From assembly GCF_000002875.2 (NCBI RefSeq), contig NC_009410.2:944492-1008491 (forward strand): DNA of 64,000 bases, written 5' to 3'. Position numbers and translations under genes: made by a program. Below are positions 19,620-29,469 of the stretch, in pieces (the first letter of the stretch is position 1; every line of letters starts with the position of its first letter). Under the pieces are notes generated by a model. That model had not been told where the DNA came from, did not search any database, and worked only from the letters and a program-made list of their open reading frames with translations. This DNA is from Leishmania infantum JPCM5. Taxonomy: Eukaryota > Euglenozoa > Kinetoplastea > Trypanosomatida > Trypanosomatidae.

Positions 19620-21349
19620 GTCACCGTGGTTGGGACGGCGCTTGATTGGACCCTCGGAGGCAGCGCCCTCGACGATTCAGTCACCGTCTGTGAAGGCACC
19701 TCCTGCATTGGAGAATGGAAGGGGCACTGTCTGCGCGGTAGTGGGACGCTGATAGGCACCACCGCAAGTTCCACGGGCACCTTTGCGCTCAGCTTGCTCC
19801 CGGGAGAAGGGCACCTTTGCCACTGATGGCTTGCTGGCTTCAGGAGCTGACGCGAGCAGCACCGAAGCTTCCACGTCGGCGGACAAGGTGTGCAACACCG
19901 CTGCGCCCTTCGAAGGCGCCTCGGCGGGACGAAGTTCCCCACGCCTACGCGAAAATGTGCTGGCACAATGGCAACCCCCTAAAGCGGCTTCTTCGTGGGC
20001 GGCAGCTACATGGTGTCAGTGGCGGCAAACAGCAGCGGCGCCGCCGAAGCGACCGCGAACACGCTCGATGACGCGGGCGGCCGGACCATTCGCGGCCTCG
20101 TCGACCATGGGCGGAAGGTGAAAGCCACGCTCGAGTTGACGAGCACACAGCGCCGCTACGACGGGGAAGAAAAAGACGAGGTGCCGCGCGGGAAGGGCCG
20201 CATGATCTTCGCCAACGACGACTTTTTACGAGGGCAGCTTCGCTACGGGAAGCAGCAGAGTGTGCACTACCTCTACTACGCCACGCTGGCTGGGCGGGCT
20301 TACCTGCAGCTGTTCTTCCAGGGCCAACCGTGCGGCAAAGGGCTTGTCCCCGCCTCCAAGAAGAGCGACGCCGGTGGCGGTGAGGCCCGCGAGGCCACCG
20401 TGACGGCAGCGAGTTTGTGCGATGACCACACGTTGGCGGCGGGCGACGCCTCGAAGACAGAGGCGGCGCTGAGGGCAGCGAAGGGCATGCGAGCACCGAA
20501 CACGGTGGTGCCAGCGTACGCAGCGCTGTTGCTGGATTGCCCATCAACTGTCGTGCTCGCCTCGGCTGAACAGTCCTGCACGTTCACGGCCGACGCTGCT
20601 CTGACGTCAGTAACGTTCTCTTTCCAAGAAGCTGGAAGCACTGCTGCCGCTGCAGCGGCGGCCGTCTCTGTCTTCGACGAAGGCAACACGCCCTGCGGAC
20701 GGTGAGTTCGACTGACGGCACGCTCGTTCCGCTAGCTCCGGAGTCTGCTTCAGAGAAGTGCACGGATCCGTCGTCAACCGCAGCGAGTGACTCCGGTGTG
20801 ACGACGGAGGAGACACAGGGCACGCATGATGCGATCAGTGAGGTGTCGGCGGCGGAGGCGGATGGGTACCTTGACGAAGACGTTGCGGTGGACGGTGCTG
20901 AGCTTAGCACCGCTTTTCGCTCGGCTTCCATGGCGCCCCTGCAGTCTGGCGCCGAAGACGACGGATGTCTCGGCTGGCTGCAGAAGCGCTCCATCGGCTG
21001 CAAGAAGCTCAGCTTCATGTTGAGTTGGAGGAACCGCTACCTCATGCTGCCGAGGTGCAACGACGGCATGTACGTGGGGTATTACGAGGACAAGCTGTGC
21101 CAGAAGCCCATGGACGTCATCCGGCCTGGCCCGGCAGCCAGGTGCGTCGTCTACCACGAGCGATGTGAGGAGTGCACGCTGCTGCTACGCACCCGCAACG
21201 CGGACAGACAGGATCGATGCAGTGGCGCGCTGCGCACGTTCTCTCGAATTGTGGACCGCGAGAACAGATTTTCGATGGGCCTGTCGCCATCTGAACCAGG
21301 TATGAGTGACGCGTGCGCCCTGCTCACACCTCTCGCTCCGCCGCTTTAG
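19620..21349 (+). pseudogene. Broken MORN-repeat / PH-domain gene
   Basis: Protein-like sequence is spread over all three + frames. Frame A (to ~19825) holds MORN-like units such as CIGEWKGHCLRGSGTL. The repeat continues in a second frame (KGTFATDG, then APFEGA near 19915) and returns to frame A (GGTKFPTPTR), which meets a TAA near 19980. It resumes with SYMVSVAANSSG and another MORN-like unit (YDGEEKDEVPRGKGRMIF) up to the stop at 20705. From 20702 a third frame encodes an acidic linker and a PH-like start (GCLGWLQKRS, then FMLSWRNRYLMLP; YYEDKLCQKPMDVI), ending early at 21349. Reconstruction needs at least three frameshifts and one nonsense codon, so this is a decayed gene. MORN repeats often bind membranes or lipids and PH domains bind phosphoinositides, so the ancestor was probably membrane-associated. 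Confidence 0.75.
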
Positions 21350-22216
21350 CCGAACTCCGCCTGAGCCGCGGTTCTCTCGCTCGCATGGTCTGCGCTGTGT
21401 CTGTGTTGCACTCGTGTGATTGGGTGGAAGCCTGGAAGGGAGGGGAGGGAAAGGGGGACCGCGTGATAACGAGGCTCTTGCCGAAAGCCGGAACTACACG
21501 AAGATGGCCACGACTGGCTGTGAGCGGCTGGTCGGCGGTGTCTGTGTGTCTCTGTGCCAGCCAAGTGCAAGGCAATGTCCTCTCCACCCTCCCCTGTTCA
21601 GACGGCTCTGCCCGCCCCTTCATCATCTCTCCTCTGCATGGCTTGTGCGTCGTATACGAGGAGTCTCACCCAAACGGCAAATCCAGCCCGATCGAAAACA
21701 GCCGGAGCATGGATGCCCCCCTTCCTCTCCTCATCCAGGAAGAGCTGGCGGCTACGGCGCGGAGTGTAGGGCTGTGCGGTTTTCCTCTTGGCTTGGGGAG
21801 TGATCTCTGCGCGTTGTGAGATACCTCCCACGCTGAAACTGAGCAGCCCGCTGACTCGCTTCTGAGCTGTGGCTGTCGGTGTGCACGACTCGCTCTGCAT
21901 GCGTGCGTGTGTGTGTGCCACGCCGAGCGTCCTTTCTCGTACCCTCTTTCCCTTCTCTCTCACCCTTCTTTGTCGGTGGTTGACGCAGTGTGTGGTCCTG
22001 TGGTGTTGTTCCGCGTTTTTGGTGGTGCTGAGACACACCTGCCGCCGCTTCTCCAGCGCACGCCCTTCCTCTTCCTCAACCTTGACGCACCGCTCGTCAC
22101 CCACGCACACGCAAACGCCCCCTTCCACCATTTGCTGCCCCGCTGCCTCCGCAGCTACTCTTTCTGTGCCTGTGCGCGTGCGTGTACTTTTCGGTATTGT
22201 TTTCAGCTGTTTGCCG
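21350..22216. other. Intergenic spacer
   Basis: No gene is supported. Pyrimidine-rich sequence at about 21930-21970 and 22030-22080 is the likely splice-signal region for the downstream gene. The open frame that starts at 21869 reads into the next gene, but its extra N-terminus is low-complexity. Confidence 0.5.
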
Positions 22217-22648
22217 ATGAGTGCCGCGCGCGAAGACTCGGCGCCGTGCGCCGTTCCGTCCAAGCTGTGGCGCGAATGCCTGAAGCAGTACGACTATGGA
22301 CCGGACAGGCCGAAGGGCGCCTGCGAGGCGCACCGCACGAAGTTCTACGACTGCGTCAAGGACTGGACGGCGCGGACGCAGCACAAGTCATACTCTTACA
22401 CACAGTTCGAACTCCCCAAGTCGTGCGGCCACGAGGCGGAAAAGCTGCACCAGTGCATGATGATGAACATGTTTGAGGTGAGCCACTGTCAGCGAGATAT
22501 GGCGGTGCTAAAGCGGTGCGCGGCGCGTGCCGACCCGGAGGTGCGCAAGTACCTGCAAGACGATGAAGCGATCGCGGACCTCGAAAACGACATTGAGGAG
22601 GCTACTGGACTGAAGCGCCTCTGGTACAAGGCGATTGGCAAGCTCTAG
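22217..22648 (+). CDS. Double twin-CX9C mitochondrial protein (NDUFA8-like)
   Basis: A 143-residue protein from ATG 22217. Four CX9C motifs are visible: C11/C21, C35/C45, C69/C79 and C90/C100. They form two helical-hairpin CHCH units. Proteins of this kind are imported into the mitochondrial intermembrane space and oxidised by the Mia40/Erv1 pathway. Two tandem twin-CX9C units are characteristic of the complex I subunit NDUFA8 (PGIV family), so I favour that assignment, although other multi-CHCH proteins exist. The C-terminus (LENDIEEATGLKRLWYKAIGKL) is an amphipathic helix. There is no N-terminal presequence, which fits the intermembrane-space route. Confidence 0.85.
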   Translation: MSAAREDSAPCAVPSKLWRECLKQYDYGPDRPKGACEAHRTKFYDCVKDWTARTQHKSYSYTQFELPKSCGHEAEKLHQCMMMNMFEVSHCQRDMAVLKRCAARADPEVRKYLQDDEAIADLENDIEEATGLKRLWYKAIGKL

Positions 22649-23798
22649 TAGCCCTCTCGCCGCGACTACGACGAGGCGACGTGTAAGGAGTTGATTGGCA
22701 TCGACGTGTGCGTGTGGGCGTCAGGGCCGCAGGGGAGCAATGCAACGATGTGCCGCGCCGCGCCTGTGGCTATCGTTGTTGTCATCACATGAAAAGAGAA
22801 ACCGGAGAAAAGGGTGTGAGGGTGGTAGTGGTGGTGGTGGTGGTGGGGGGCGGTTGGACACATCGATGCGCGGGTCGCTTTCCTTTCTCTGATTTCTGCC
22901 TGCCGCCGATCCAAAGGAACGACGTCACGGCGGAAGGGAGCGTGAAGGGAAGCACGGTGTGTGAAGCGGTGTCGTGCTTGAGACACCTGCTCGTATGATG
23001 TTGGTCTCTCTTGTGCCTTGTCTGCCGCCCCCCGTGATGGATGTCTTGATGTGTCTGCCTCCCTTTCCCTCTCCCTCGCGCTTTCAAAGCCCTGCCGCAT
23101 TATCTCCATCCTCTCTTGCGCGGCCTTGTCCCTTCTCTACACCCCCCCACTCCCCACGGCGAACGAAACCCACACCAACAAGGATCCGCTTGTTTTGACT
23201 TCCAACCACCGTCGGCACACCCACTGGACTGCTGCTCTCCTGCTGTAACACGCACGCAAGCTCACACTCTGAGAAAGCTGGACGGACACCCGTCAAAGCC
23301 CCCCTTCCGGCTTCCTTAGCCCACCCAACAGCCACTGCTGCTATTCAACACCCACAGCACCTTATTTCTGACAGACACACCCTCACGCACCACCACATAC
23401 AGGGCAATCACCCGCACACATACCGCGAAGCGATCCGCTGAGCCAGCGAGCAACAGCAGCGCGACACCGTCAGCGCAGAAACGCCGCCTGTGGTAGAGGT
23501 ACCGAGACACGTTACGCACGCACTCGCCTCTTCGCTTGTTGCTCAGCTGGCCGCGCATACGCGTACAACTCCACGTGCTGCTTGACGCCCGTGCGCGTGT
23601 GCGGGATTCAGTTTTCCCCTTTCGGTGCGCCAAGTCATTGCTTCCAGCCCTTTGCTGGACTCGCTTCCGGCTTCTGCTGTTCTCCTCTCTCTTTCAGGGT
23701 ATTGTGCGGATAGGCGCACGCACCGCCCCTCCCCAGCAGCCCCCAACTCCCGTCCTTCTGCTGTGTCCCGATCCTGTTACTACTTGCTTGCGAAAGCC
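22649..23798. other. Intergenic spacer
   Basis: About 1.15 kb, no gene supported. It contains a GGT-type trinucleotide repeat (22821-22850), C/T-rich sequence (23050-23110), a CA-rich block (23250-23420) and a T/C tract (23640-23695) that may carry the splice signal of the kinase gene. Confidence 0.5.
22821..22850. repeat. GGT trinucleotide microsatellite
   Basis: ggtggtagtggtggtggtgg-type run ending in a G-run. Confidence 0.75.
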
Positions 23799-25256
23799 AT
23801 GGAGTCGAGTATGAGCACCGGCGATCTTCTAACACCCGGCGCATTGTGGCAGGACGACGCCAACGTCTTCGTATGCAGCGGCCGCCGTTGTGGCCGCCGC
23901 TTCAACCGGCTCTTCTGCCCCAAGCACCACTGTCGATGGTGCGGTCGTGTGTACTGCGACGCCTGCGCGCCGAAGCAGACGATATACAAGCGCCAGCTGC
24001 TGCGCAAGTGCAACCGGTGTCGACTGCCGGCTGTCTTCCGGCACTCGTGGAACGCGCGCACGCGAGGGATGGACTGCACCCCGTTCGAGTGTATCATTTC
24101 CTACTTGACACCGCGCAGCATCACGGCGCTCCTGCAGAGCTGCCACACGATGATGTCCGAGTTTCCCGTGTGCGGTTACCCGTTCTACGATTCTATTCAG
24201 CAGCGCTTCCCCTCCTTCTACCCCGGTGCACAGATCGGCCGCGGCACCTTCGGCACGGTGTTCAAGTGCGAAGACCGCTCCGCAGCGGATCACAAGCGTG
24301 CCATTCTCAAGTGCATCAGCAAAGCCACGAACTTGACGTACACGCGGTGGATGGGCGCCCTCACGGAGCTGCGTATACTGGAGTCGGTGAACCACCCCAA
24401 CGTGGCGCACCTTCTGGGCGCCTTTCAGACACGCGAAGACTTGGTAATTGTGATGGAGGCCGGCGAGGGCGGAACGGCGCGTCGGGCGGCTGCCTGCGTG
24501 CGCGAGTACGGCCAAGCCGCCGAGGAGGCATTCACGGCGAACATTATAGAAGGTGTCGCCTCGGGCCTGGACTACCTCTACCGGGAGAAGCACATCATCC
24601 ATCGCGACATTAAGCTGGACAACATAGTCTTGTCGGCGGACTACAGCACGCCCATGATCATCGACTTTGGCCTTGCCGAGTTTGTCGTGAACGAGGAGGA
24701 GCAGTGGTACGTTGTCGGCGGGACACGCAACTACGCCGCGCCAGAGAGCATCGCTGCGGTAGCTAACGGGCACGTTGATATGAGGGAGCCCGGCATCACG
24801 ATGCACAAGGGCGACCTCTTCAGTCTCGGCGTCGTCGCTTACTACCTTCTTTCGGGCCACCGGCCGTTCCGCAGCAGGAGCTTTGACAAGATGCACGAGG
24901 AAATGCGGCGCGGGGTCGCCTGCACTGGCCCGCTCTGGGACGGTGTCTCCAGCGACGCACGGGAGCTCGTGCAGGCGCTCCTGTCGTACGACCCGGCGCA
25001 GCGGCCCGACTACGCCGCCATCAAGGAGAACCCCTTCATCATGGCGCGCGCCGCGGGCGTGAAGTCGATTCAGATGCAGCGGAACGCGCGGCTACTCTTG
25101 GACGAGGAGGAGACCCACGCCGAGTGGGTGACGCTCGAGCCGTCGGACCTGCGGGAGGCGGTGGACGAGGGGGAGAGTGAGGTGTTGCTACCGCTGTCGA
25201 CTCCCCAGCGGTGGTACCACGCCTACCTGCCTCGCTTCTCGCTGCTCCACTTGTGA
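23799..25256 (+). CDS. FYVE-finger protein kinase
   Basis: A 485-residue protein. ATG 23799 is the first ATG before the zinc finger. Residues ~15-70 form a FYVE-type finger: paired cysteines CSGRRC, the signature KHHCRWCGRVYCDAC and a closing CNRC. The kinase domain spans about 141-410. It has the glycine loop GRGTFG (147-152), ATP lysine K171, the catalytic loop HRDIKLDN with D270, DFG with D289, and an APES activation-segment end. All catalytic residues are present, so it should be active. FYVE fingers bind PtdIns3P on endosomes, so the protein probably acts on endosomal membranes. The fusion of a FYVE finger to a kinase is mainly known from trypanosomatids and some other protists. The C-terminal ~70 residues are acidic. 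Confidence 0.9.
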   Translation: MESSMSTGDLLTPGALWQDDANVFVCSGRRCGRRFNRLFCPKHHCRWCGRVYCDACAPKQTIYKRQLLRKCNRCRLPAVFRHSWNARTRGMDCTPFECIISYLTPRSITALLQSCHTMMSEFPVCGYPFYDSIQQRFPSFYPGAQIGRGTFGTVFKCEDRSAADHKRAILKCISKATNLTYTRWMGALTELRILESVNHPNVAHLLGAFQTREDLVIVMEAGEGGTARRAAACVREYGQAAEEAFTANIIEGVASGLDYLYREKHIIHRDIKLDNIVLSADYSTPMIIDFGLAEFVVNEEEQWYVVGGTRNYAAPESIAAVANGHVDMREPGITMHKGDLFSLGVVAYYLLSGHRPFRSRSFDKMHEEMRRGVACTGPLWDGVSSDARELVQALLSYDPAQRPDYAAIKENPFIMARAAGVKSIQMQRNARLLLDEEETHAEWVTLEPSDLREAVDEGESEVLLPLSTPQRWYHAYLPRFSLLHL

Positions 25257-26912
25257 GCCACGCCCGTCCTGCGTTTCTTTCGTGTTTTTTTTTCTCGGGC
25301 TTCCGTTGCGGTGGCTGCGGTGCTGCGATCATCCCGTCTCCCTTCTGTTCTGGATGCTTTGTATTGCTTGAAGACGTGCCTACTGAATCTGTGGTCTTGC
25401 CAGGCGCGCACCGAAGCGTTTTGTGTGGGTGAGTCTTCAGGCCTGGGAGCCTGCCAGGTGGAAAGGAGATTGGGGTGGGGTCACTGATGACGCCAACTCT
25501 TCTCCATGGCTAACTTGGTGGTGGCGGGGGGAGGGCACGCCCTTCTATGCCGGCAACAGTGTCTCCGTGGACGGTTTCAAAAGGCGGGAGGTGGCGGCTC
25601 CACTAACACCTCTTATCTTTCTCTCGGCCCTGCACGGAGACCTTCGCACCCTTCTCGCATGACATGATTTTCCGGCGTATCATCGTACAGGTCTGCCGCT
25701 GAGACCCTCATCGGCGCCGGCCTATTCGCTTCGTCTACTCCGCTCTCTTCTTTCTTTGTTGCTGTTCTACATGCAGATCTGCCTTCCCCTCCCCCTCCTC
25801 CTCATTTTGCGTGCGCTTGGTGGGGATAGGTGGCCCGGTGTGGCGGCACCTGCTTTGCGCTGTGCCTCTTCGCTTCTGCAGCAGGGCGCACATCTCTTCC
25901 TCCCTCCCTCCCCCTCCATCGCCGATCCTCCACCGATCAGCCAAGTGCAAAAGGCCGACGAGGACTCAACAGCGGAGGTGACGCGTAAAGCGTATCTTCG
26001 TCTACCCACGCACACATACACACGCAGGCAGTCGACCCCTTCTCTGACGGCTTCCCCCTCTCCCTGCACATACGTCGGTCGGGAGCCGACGAGAGCATTG
26101 TGGTGCCGCTCGGCACACTCAGAGGCACGGTGCCCGCGCCTCTGAGAAAGAGACTCTGGAAGGTACAGACACCGGCGTTCTCTCTGTGTCCTTATGGAGC
26201 GTTCGCTGCCACCTTCATGAGCTGAGCGGCGCAGACAGACACGCACGCACACCCACACATCTCCATGATGGAGACATACCCACACATCCACACCTCGCCA
26301 CACCCGCGAACACGCACGCGCGCACACACAGCGGGCGATAGGCGCACGCAGCCACAACGATAAACTCACCGTGCTCGCGGTGCAAGTCGGGCGCGCGCGC
26401 CAGCGCATCGCCTGGATACACAAACCTACAGACTCACTCACAACTGCGTCATGCACAGACACACGCCCACATAAAGCCTCGCAGAACTCCTTTCCGTCTC
26501 CTCGCCCCATCTCTCTCTCCCTCTCTCCACTTTTCCCTCGGCATGCTACCGTGTGTCTACACACCTCTTCGCCATCTCGCGCACTGCGGCCACGTATTGA
26601 TCGGTGACATGTGTAGAGCAGCTCTCTGCCCCCTCGATCCCTCTCGCGCATTCGTGGAGTTCGCGTCGTTTTTATTTTCGGCTGCGCGCGCGTGTGGTCT
26701 CGCTTGCTTTCGCTTGAGTGGCTCACGTCCCCTCACACAGCCACACTCGCTCACTCCCACCTCACGCACCCAGACACGTGCCCCTGCCAGCGCTCGGCTA
26801 CCTCAGACGGCGCACTCCGTCTGCCGCAGACAAACACCGGCATCGTTTGCCGATTGCAGTCGTGCCTTCCAGGCATATTCTTGTGGGCGACACACACGCA
26901 CACAGACGCATC
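25257..26912. other. Intergenic spacer
   Basis: About 1.65 kb, no gene supported. It contains a C/T-rich block (25740-25925), CA-rich sequence (26000-26340) and ct-rich sequence (26490-26540). A 319-codon minus-strand frame is composed of repeat-derived residues and is rejected. Confidence 0.5.
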
Positions 26913-28379
26913 ATGGAAGCCGTGCAGATCGCCAAGAGCATCCTGGCTGCCGATGGGCAGCCGTTTGTGATCCTTTCGCTCGCCCAGGGGTTTGCGCCCG
27001 TGACGCCCGAGACGCCGCTGCCAGTGGCACGTCGCAGCTACATGCGTCTCGCTGGTGTCATCCACCCAGACCGCCTTAAGGGCAGCTTCGACAAGGCCAC
27101 GGAAGCGTTCCAGTGCCTGGTGAGCGCCTTTGAGTGCTTCGCAGACCCCAAGGCGCGCAAGCAGGCCGCCGCCGCTGCACAGGGAAAATCGAAAGCGGAG
27201 TCCCGGGCGTCCACCGCGGCAGACGGCAGGAAAGCCAAGGCCGCGCCGCCGTCTTCGACCACCTCGCGCCCGTCGGCATCGCAGCAGATGAAGAAGGCCA
27301 ATTCAAAGGCCGCTGCGGCACCGGCTGTGAAGAAGCCAAAGGCGTCTGCCGAGGGCGAGGAGGAGAGCGAGAGCGAGAGCGATACCGAGGACGATGACGC
27401 CTCGGAGGCCTCGGTGGCGGACGAGAAGGCGTGGGAAGCGTTGGCCGCCGCCAATACAGAGCCGGAGGTGTCGACGAACCGCACGCCGATCGGGCAGCCG
27501 CGCCTGGGTGGACTCTACCAGCATACCACGGTGGGATGCCCCAAGTGCCGCTCCCTCTGGGAGCCCGATTCGCGGCCACAGTACTCGCTCTTCATGGGTC
27601 AGTGGGGTAAGAAGGTGCACTGTCAACTGTGTCTCTTCCAGTTTGGCTGTGCCACGGCGCTGCACGGCTGCCCCCACTGCAGCGCGCCCTTCGACTACGA
27701 TGCCTCCATGTACGATACCGTGCAGACGTGCCAGCGGTGCAAAAGGCAGTTCGGCTTCCCCTACTACCCCGTCAGTCAGCACCTGATCGACCAGATAGCG
27801 CTGGAGGAGTGGCGAGAACGCATGGAGCGGCAGAAAACGAGTGAACGGGAGGCCCGGGCGAGGGCGCGTCACGGGGGCGGCGGCAGAGATGAGGCGACCG
27901 CCACGGAGAAGATGCAGCTCCTGGTTGGCACCTGCATCATGGAGGAGGAGTGCCCCCTGTGCCACAAGCGTGTCAAGAGCAAGCACCGCGCGCACGTGGA
28001 AGAGTGCATGGCCACACCACCCGGGGAGCTGGCTACATCGGCTGGGAGGGCTTCCAGGAAGACGACGCGAGCTGCGCCACCGGCCGACAAGGTTGCCAAG
28101 GCACCGGCGTCCCGGACTGCCAAGACGACCCCGAAAGCAAACCCCAAGACGACAACACCGGGGGCCACCAAGAAGTCAGCCGTGCCGCGGGCGCCGCGCG
28201 CCAAGGCCTCGCCACCCGCCACCGCCAAAGGGAAGAAGACGTCGGCGCTGCAGAAGCGCAAGCGGCAACGCAGCGACTCGGACTTCTCGGAAGGGGAGGA
28301 CTCTCTCTCTGACTCGGAGGAGGACGCGATCAGCTCCGAATCGTCCTTCTCCTATAGCGACTACGACGACAGCGACTAG
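26913..28379 (+). CDS. DnaJ-domain protein with zinc ribbons and acidic tail
   Basis: A 488-residue protein from ATG 26913. Residues ~15-85 resemble a J-domain, with the HPD motif at H51-P52-D53 and a following helix (FDKATEAFQCLVSAFECF). A basic Ala/Lys-rich linker and an acidic run (EEESESESDTEDDD) come next. The middle part (about 205-300) has CxxC pairs, such as CPKC, CQLC, CPHC and CQRC, which look like zinc ribbons. A further CPLC...H...C element lies near 348. The C-terminus is Lys/Ala/Thr/Pro-rich, then strongly acidic and Ser-rich (SEEDAISSESSFSYSDYDDSD). The basic-plus-acidic tail suggests a nuclear or chromatin-associated co-chaperone. Function is inferred only from the domains. 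Confidence 0.82.
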   Translation: MEAVQIAKSILAADGQPFVILSLAQGFAPVTPETPLPVARRSYMRLAGVIHPDRLKGSFDKATEAFQCLVSAFECFADPKARKQAAAAAQGKSKAESRASTAADGRKAKAAPPSSTTSRPSASQQMKKANSKAAAAPAVKKPKASAEGEEESESESDTEDDDASEASVADEKAWEALAAANTEPEVSTNRTPIGQPRLGGLYQHTTVGCPKCRSLWEPDSRPQYSLFMGQWGKKVHCQLCLFQFGCATALHGCPHCSAPFDYDASMYDTVQTCQRCKRQFGFPYYPVSQHLIDQIALEEWRERMERQKTSEREARARARHGGGGRDEATATEKMQLLVGTCIMEEECPLCHKRVKSKHRAHVEECMATPPGELATSAGRASRKTTRAAPPADKVAKAPASRTAKTTPKANPKTTTPGATKKSAVPRAPRAKASPPATAKGKKTSALQKRKRQRSDSDFSEGEDSLSDSEEDAISSESSFSYSDYDDSD

Positions 28380-28545
28380 CGGCGTGGCAGACGAGAGAGG
28401 CGGGGAAGGAATGGGGAGTGGGGGGGGGGCTGGTTGTGGGCACCTCCTCCTTGCCTGCGGCCCTCTTGCAGTGCAGTCTCATGATGGGCGTGCGTGCCCG
28501 CATGCGCGTTGATTGGCTTTTTGGTTTTCGCTTCATTTTTTTTTT
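28380..28545. other. Intergenic sequence upstream of the retroposon relic
   Basis: Contains a G-run near 28419-28430 and a T-run near 28536-28546. No gene is seen. Confidence 0.5.
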
Positions 28546-28984
28546 CGTCGCCAAGAGAGCGCGAGAGACCTCAGTGCGCGGTATCAGAATCCAGTGCCCG
28601 CTCTTCGTGTGGAAGCCAAGCAGCCTGCAGTGTACCCTGCTGTACGGCTGGCAGACTCGTGGTGTCGGCAGGACATGCCTGGGCTGACGCTGTGCCGAAG
28701 AGACGTGCGGTCATGATGATCACTTTTGTGACTGATCACAACGAAAATTACCGACGAGTCAACAAGTATGCGCATTCACTATCGGCCTTTCTACCCTTGC
28801 TGTGCTACAGGGGTGTCGAGCGCAATCCTGGGCCTGACCTGCGCGCTGTATGCAAGTGGCATTGCTGCAGCCTGCTGGACGACGCCAAAGGGTGTTGGCC
28901 ATTCCTGCTGCTTGGCGTAGCCGTGGTGCAGCAGGGGTACGGTGAATTGTGGTTCTGTGGGCGTATACGCGTGGACTTGCTTGT
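28546..28984 (+). mobile_element. Degenerate ingi/L1Tc-like retroposon with 2A-like reading frame
   Basis: The left end (28569-28620) aligns with the 5' end of the 31871 repeat: cctcagtgcgcgg, then a variant of the cagggtccagtacc Pr77-like hallmark. The right end (28920-28983) aligns with the 3' end of the 33206 and 43919 repeats, with 8 mismatches in the first 33 positions. Between them an ATG at 28713 opens a frame of about 40 residues that reaches GVERNPGP (28812-28835), the 2A-like ribosome-skipping signature known at the N-terminus of ingi/L1Tc-type elements. The rest of the element body is missing. This looks like an internally deleted, non-autonomous derivative. No clear target-site duplication was found. 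Confidence 0.65.
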
Positions 28985-29469
28985 CGTGCAATACGGCCAG
29001 GTGAACGAAAACAGAAACACGTACTCCATGCCCCTTCTCCTTCACCCCTCGCGGATCATCTGCTCTCTGTGCCCCCCCCCCCCCGCTGCCCAAGCAACCA
29101 CACAGCCGCCATCGCAACCTTCCTCCTCCACTGGGCCGCCCTCACGCTCCACCTACCGGACTTCTCTCCGCTAGCGACCACTTCTTGACCAGACTCTACG
29201 GTAGTGTCGATCCTTCGAGGGAGGAGGCGGGGAGCCTCTCTTGCTCATACCTACGGCCCCCTGTTGGCGCGGTCGTTTTACTTCCTGCTGCCGCTGCTGC
29301 TCAGTTTTCCCTTCTTGCGTGCTGGCGTCAGATTTTGTGCTCGCGTCTGCTCACTAACGCGTGTGTCTTGCACCCATAATCGATCGTGCATCGTGCACAG
29401 ACACGCGCGCGAAGCTCAATATCGGCGAGAGACGAACCCCACATTCGACGTTACCACCACAGAAGCGGG
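28985..29469. other. Intergenic spacer before calcineurin gene
   Basis: Contains a C-run near 29070-29081 and pyrimidine-rich sequence (29275-29325) with a following AG, likely the splice-signal region of the phosphatase gene. No gene is seen. Confidence 0.5.

Noticed and set aside
19034..19966. 310-codon minus-strand frame
   Set aside because: No domain features, and it overlaps the MORN-type relic on the opposite strand.
23829..24896. 355-codon minus-strand frame
   Set aside because: A shadow of the FYVE-kinase gene with no features of its own.
25767..26726. 319-codon minus-strand frame in a spacer
   Set aside because: Made of CA/CT repeat-derived residues and runs against the direction of all genes.
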